The position numbers and the translations under genes are program-made. This document shows positions 5,321 through 6,096 of a DNA stretch of 6,096 nt, in pieces. Origin of the DNA: an uncultured Selenomonadales bacterium (lineage in GTDB: Bacteria > Bacillota > Negativicutes > Selenomonadales > Selenomonadaceae). Where the stretch lies: contig CAMJAZ010000113.1 of assembly GCA_946403735.1 (NCBI GenBank), positions 1 to 6,096 on the forward strand, read 5' to 3'. Every line of letters starts with the position of its first letter. Positions within the stretch are counted from its first letter, which is position 1. The notes under the pieces are model-generated. The model did not search any database, was not told where the DNA came from, and saw only the letters and a program-made list of their open reading frames with translations.

Positions 5321-6096
5321 TTAAATCACGTCAATCAAAGAAATAATTTTTTTTATGGGCAACATATATGGTTCAGCTTCCATAGCGCGATGATGTCTCA
5401 AGATACTTTCAGCCGTCCGCTCCATAGCTAAAAAACTACTTCGCGTTAGCTGATTGGCATAAATCACAATGTTGACGCCGTGAGCTGCAAGTTCACTTTC
5501 AGTAACTTGAGAATACGAAGTAGGTACAACAACTATAGGAACGTCCGCAAATTCTTTTCTAAAATTGTCGCAGAAATTAAAAATCTCCGCTGGTTCTTTT
5601 TGTCGCGAATGAATCATAATTCCATCCGCACCAGCGGCGATATATGCTCTTGCACGTGTCAAAGCATCTTCAATTCCCTTTTCAAGAATTAAACTTTCTA
5701 TTCGCGCAATAATCATAAAGTCATCTGTACGTTGCGCCTTTTTGCCCGCGTTTATTTTAAGACAAAAATTTTCTATCGTATCTTGTGTTTGTTCAACTTC
5801 TGTTCCGAAAAGAGAATTTCTTTTCAAACCAGTTTTATCTTCAACGATAATTGCAGAAACGCCCATTCTTTCAAGCGTCCGCACGTGATAAACGAAATGC
5901 TCTATAAGTCCGCCTGTATCTAAATCCAAGATAATAGGCTTTGTCGTCACGTCCATTACTTCATCAATCGTTCTAATGCGTGACGATATGTCAATCAATT
6001 CAATATCAGGCTTGCCACGAACAGTTGAATCACAAAGACTGGAAACCCACATTGCGTCAAATTGATCCAGTTCACCATTGTGTCCTACAACAGTTT
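5321..6096 (-). CDS. pepM: Phosphoenolpyruvate mutase, C-terminal part (5' end outside window)
   Basis: Forms the C-P bond by rearranging PEP to phosphonopyruvate, the entry reaction of nearly all phosphonate biosynthesis. The mutase signature EDKTGLKRNS is complete (residues 71-80 counted from the Met at 6052), which separates it from isocitrate lyase and related carboxyvinyl-phosphonate enzymes. Upstream are WVSSLCDSTVRGKPD and DLDTGG, whose acidic residues sit at the Mg/PEP site of this alpha/beta barrel. ARIESLI and IMIHSRQKEP follow, along with VVVPTSY near the barrel end. The frame stays open past the Met at 6052 to the window edge (14 more codons, TVVGHNGELDQFDA), and the family needs more sequence before FDAMWVSS, so 6052 is an internal Met and the gene is cut, not truncated. 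Its stop touches the start of the nucleotidyltransferase gene, placing it at or near the head of the operon. Confidence 0.96.
   Translation of the reverse strand, partial: TVVGHNGELDQFDAMWVSSLCDSTVRGKPDIELIDISSRIRTIDEVMDVTTKPIILDLDTGGLIEHFVYHVRTLERMGVSAIIVEDKTGLKRNSLFGTEVEQTQDTIENFCLKINAGKKAQRTDDFMIIARIESLILEKGIEDALTRARAYIAAGADGIMIHSRQKEPAEIFNFCDNFRKEFADVPIVVVPTSYSQVTESELAAHGVNIVIYANQLTRSSFLAMERTAESILRHHRAMEAEPYMLPIKKIISLIDVI

Noticed and set aside
5480..5923. Two plus-strand open frames opposite pepM
   Set aside because: They are antisense to clear PEP mutase coding sequence, without ribosome sites or domains.

Overview
The window reads as one AT-rich bacterial segment in which every supportable gene lies on the minus strand, so transcription runs from high to low coordinates. 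A TatA-TatC pair without TatB, strong GGAGG-type ribosome binding sites, and a small protein with a short acidic double-glycine leader suggest a Firmicutes-type anaerobe. My best guess is a member of the Negativicutes (Selenomonas/Phascolarctobacterium-like). This is inferred from protein style only.

Region 6096 to 1560 is a phosphonate biosynthesis cluster with very tight gene spacing. In transcription order it holds PEP mutase (pepM, cut by the window edge), a LicC/PntC-type CTP nucleotidyltransferase, an AEP-pyruvate-type aminotransferase (phnW/aepW-like), a SAM-dependent methyltransferase broken by a frameshift, and phosphonopyruvate decarboxylase (ppd/aepY). Together these would convert PEP to phosphonopyruvate, then phosphonoacetaldehyde, then 2-aminoethylphosphonate (AEP), and would activate AEP as CMP-AEP. 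A CMP-activated headgroup is the expected donor for decorating a cell-surface lipid or glycan. The transferase that would use it is not in the window and may lie beyond position 6096.

The methyltransferase reading frame breaks exactly at a run of nine G (minus strand) at 3229-3237, just before its SAM-binding motif. With eight G, the two halves join into one normal-length enzyme. In so AT-rich a gene such a run is conspicuous. It fits a phase-variable on/off switch, a recent inactivation, or a sequencing error, and the sequence alone cannot tell these apart.

Region 1559 to 450 holds a short intergenic stretch with imperfect TAGTTAGTA repeats and a good sigma-70-like promoter, followed by tatA and tatC, which overlap by ATGA. 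Region 449 to 1 holds a separate promoter and a 101-residue cysteine-free protein with a leader ending in Gly-Gly, resembling a precursor exported by a peptidase-containing ABC transporter. No maturation or export gene for it is visible here. No RNA gene, mobile element, CRISPR array or convincing intrinsic terminator was found, and no gap between genes exceeds about 140 bases.
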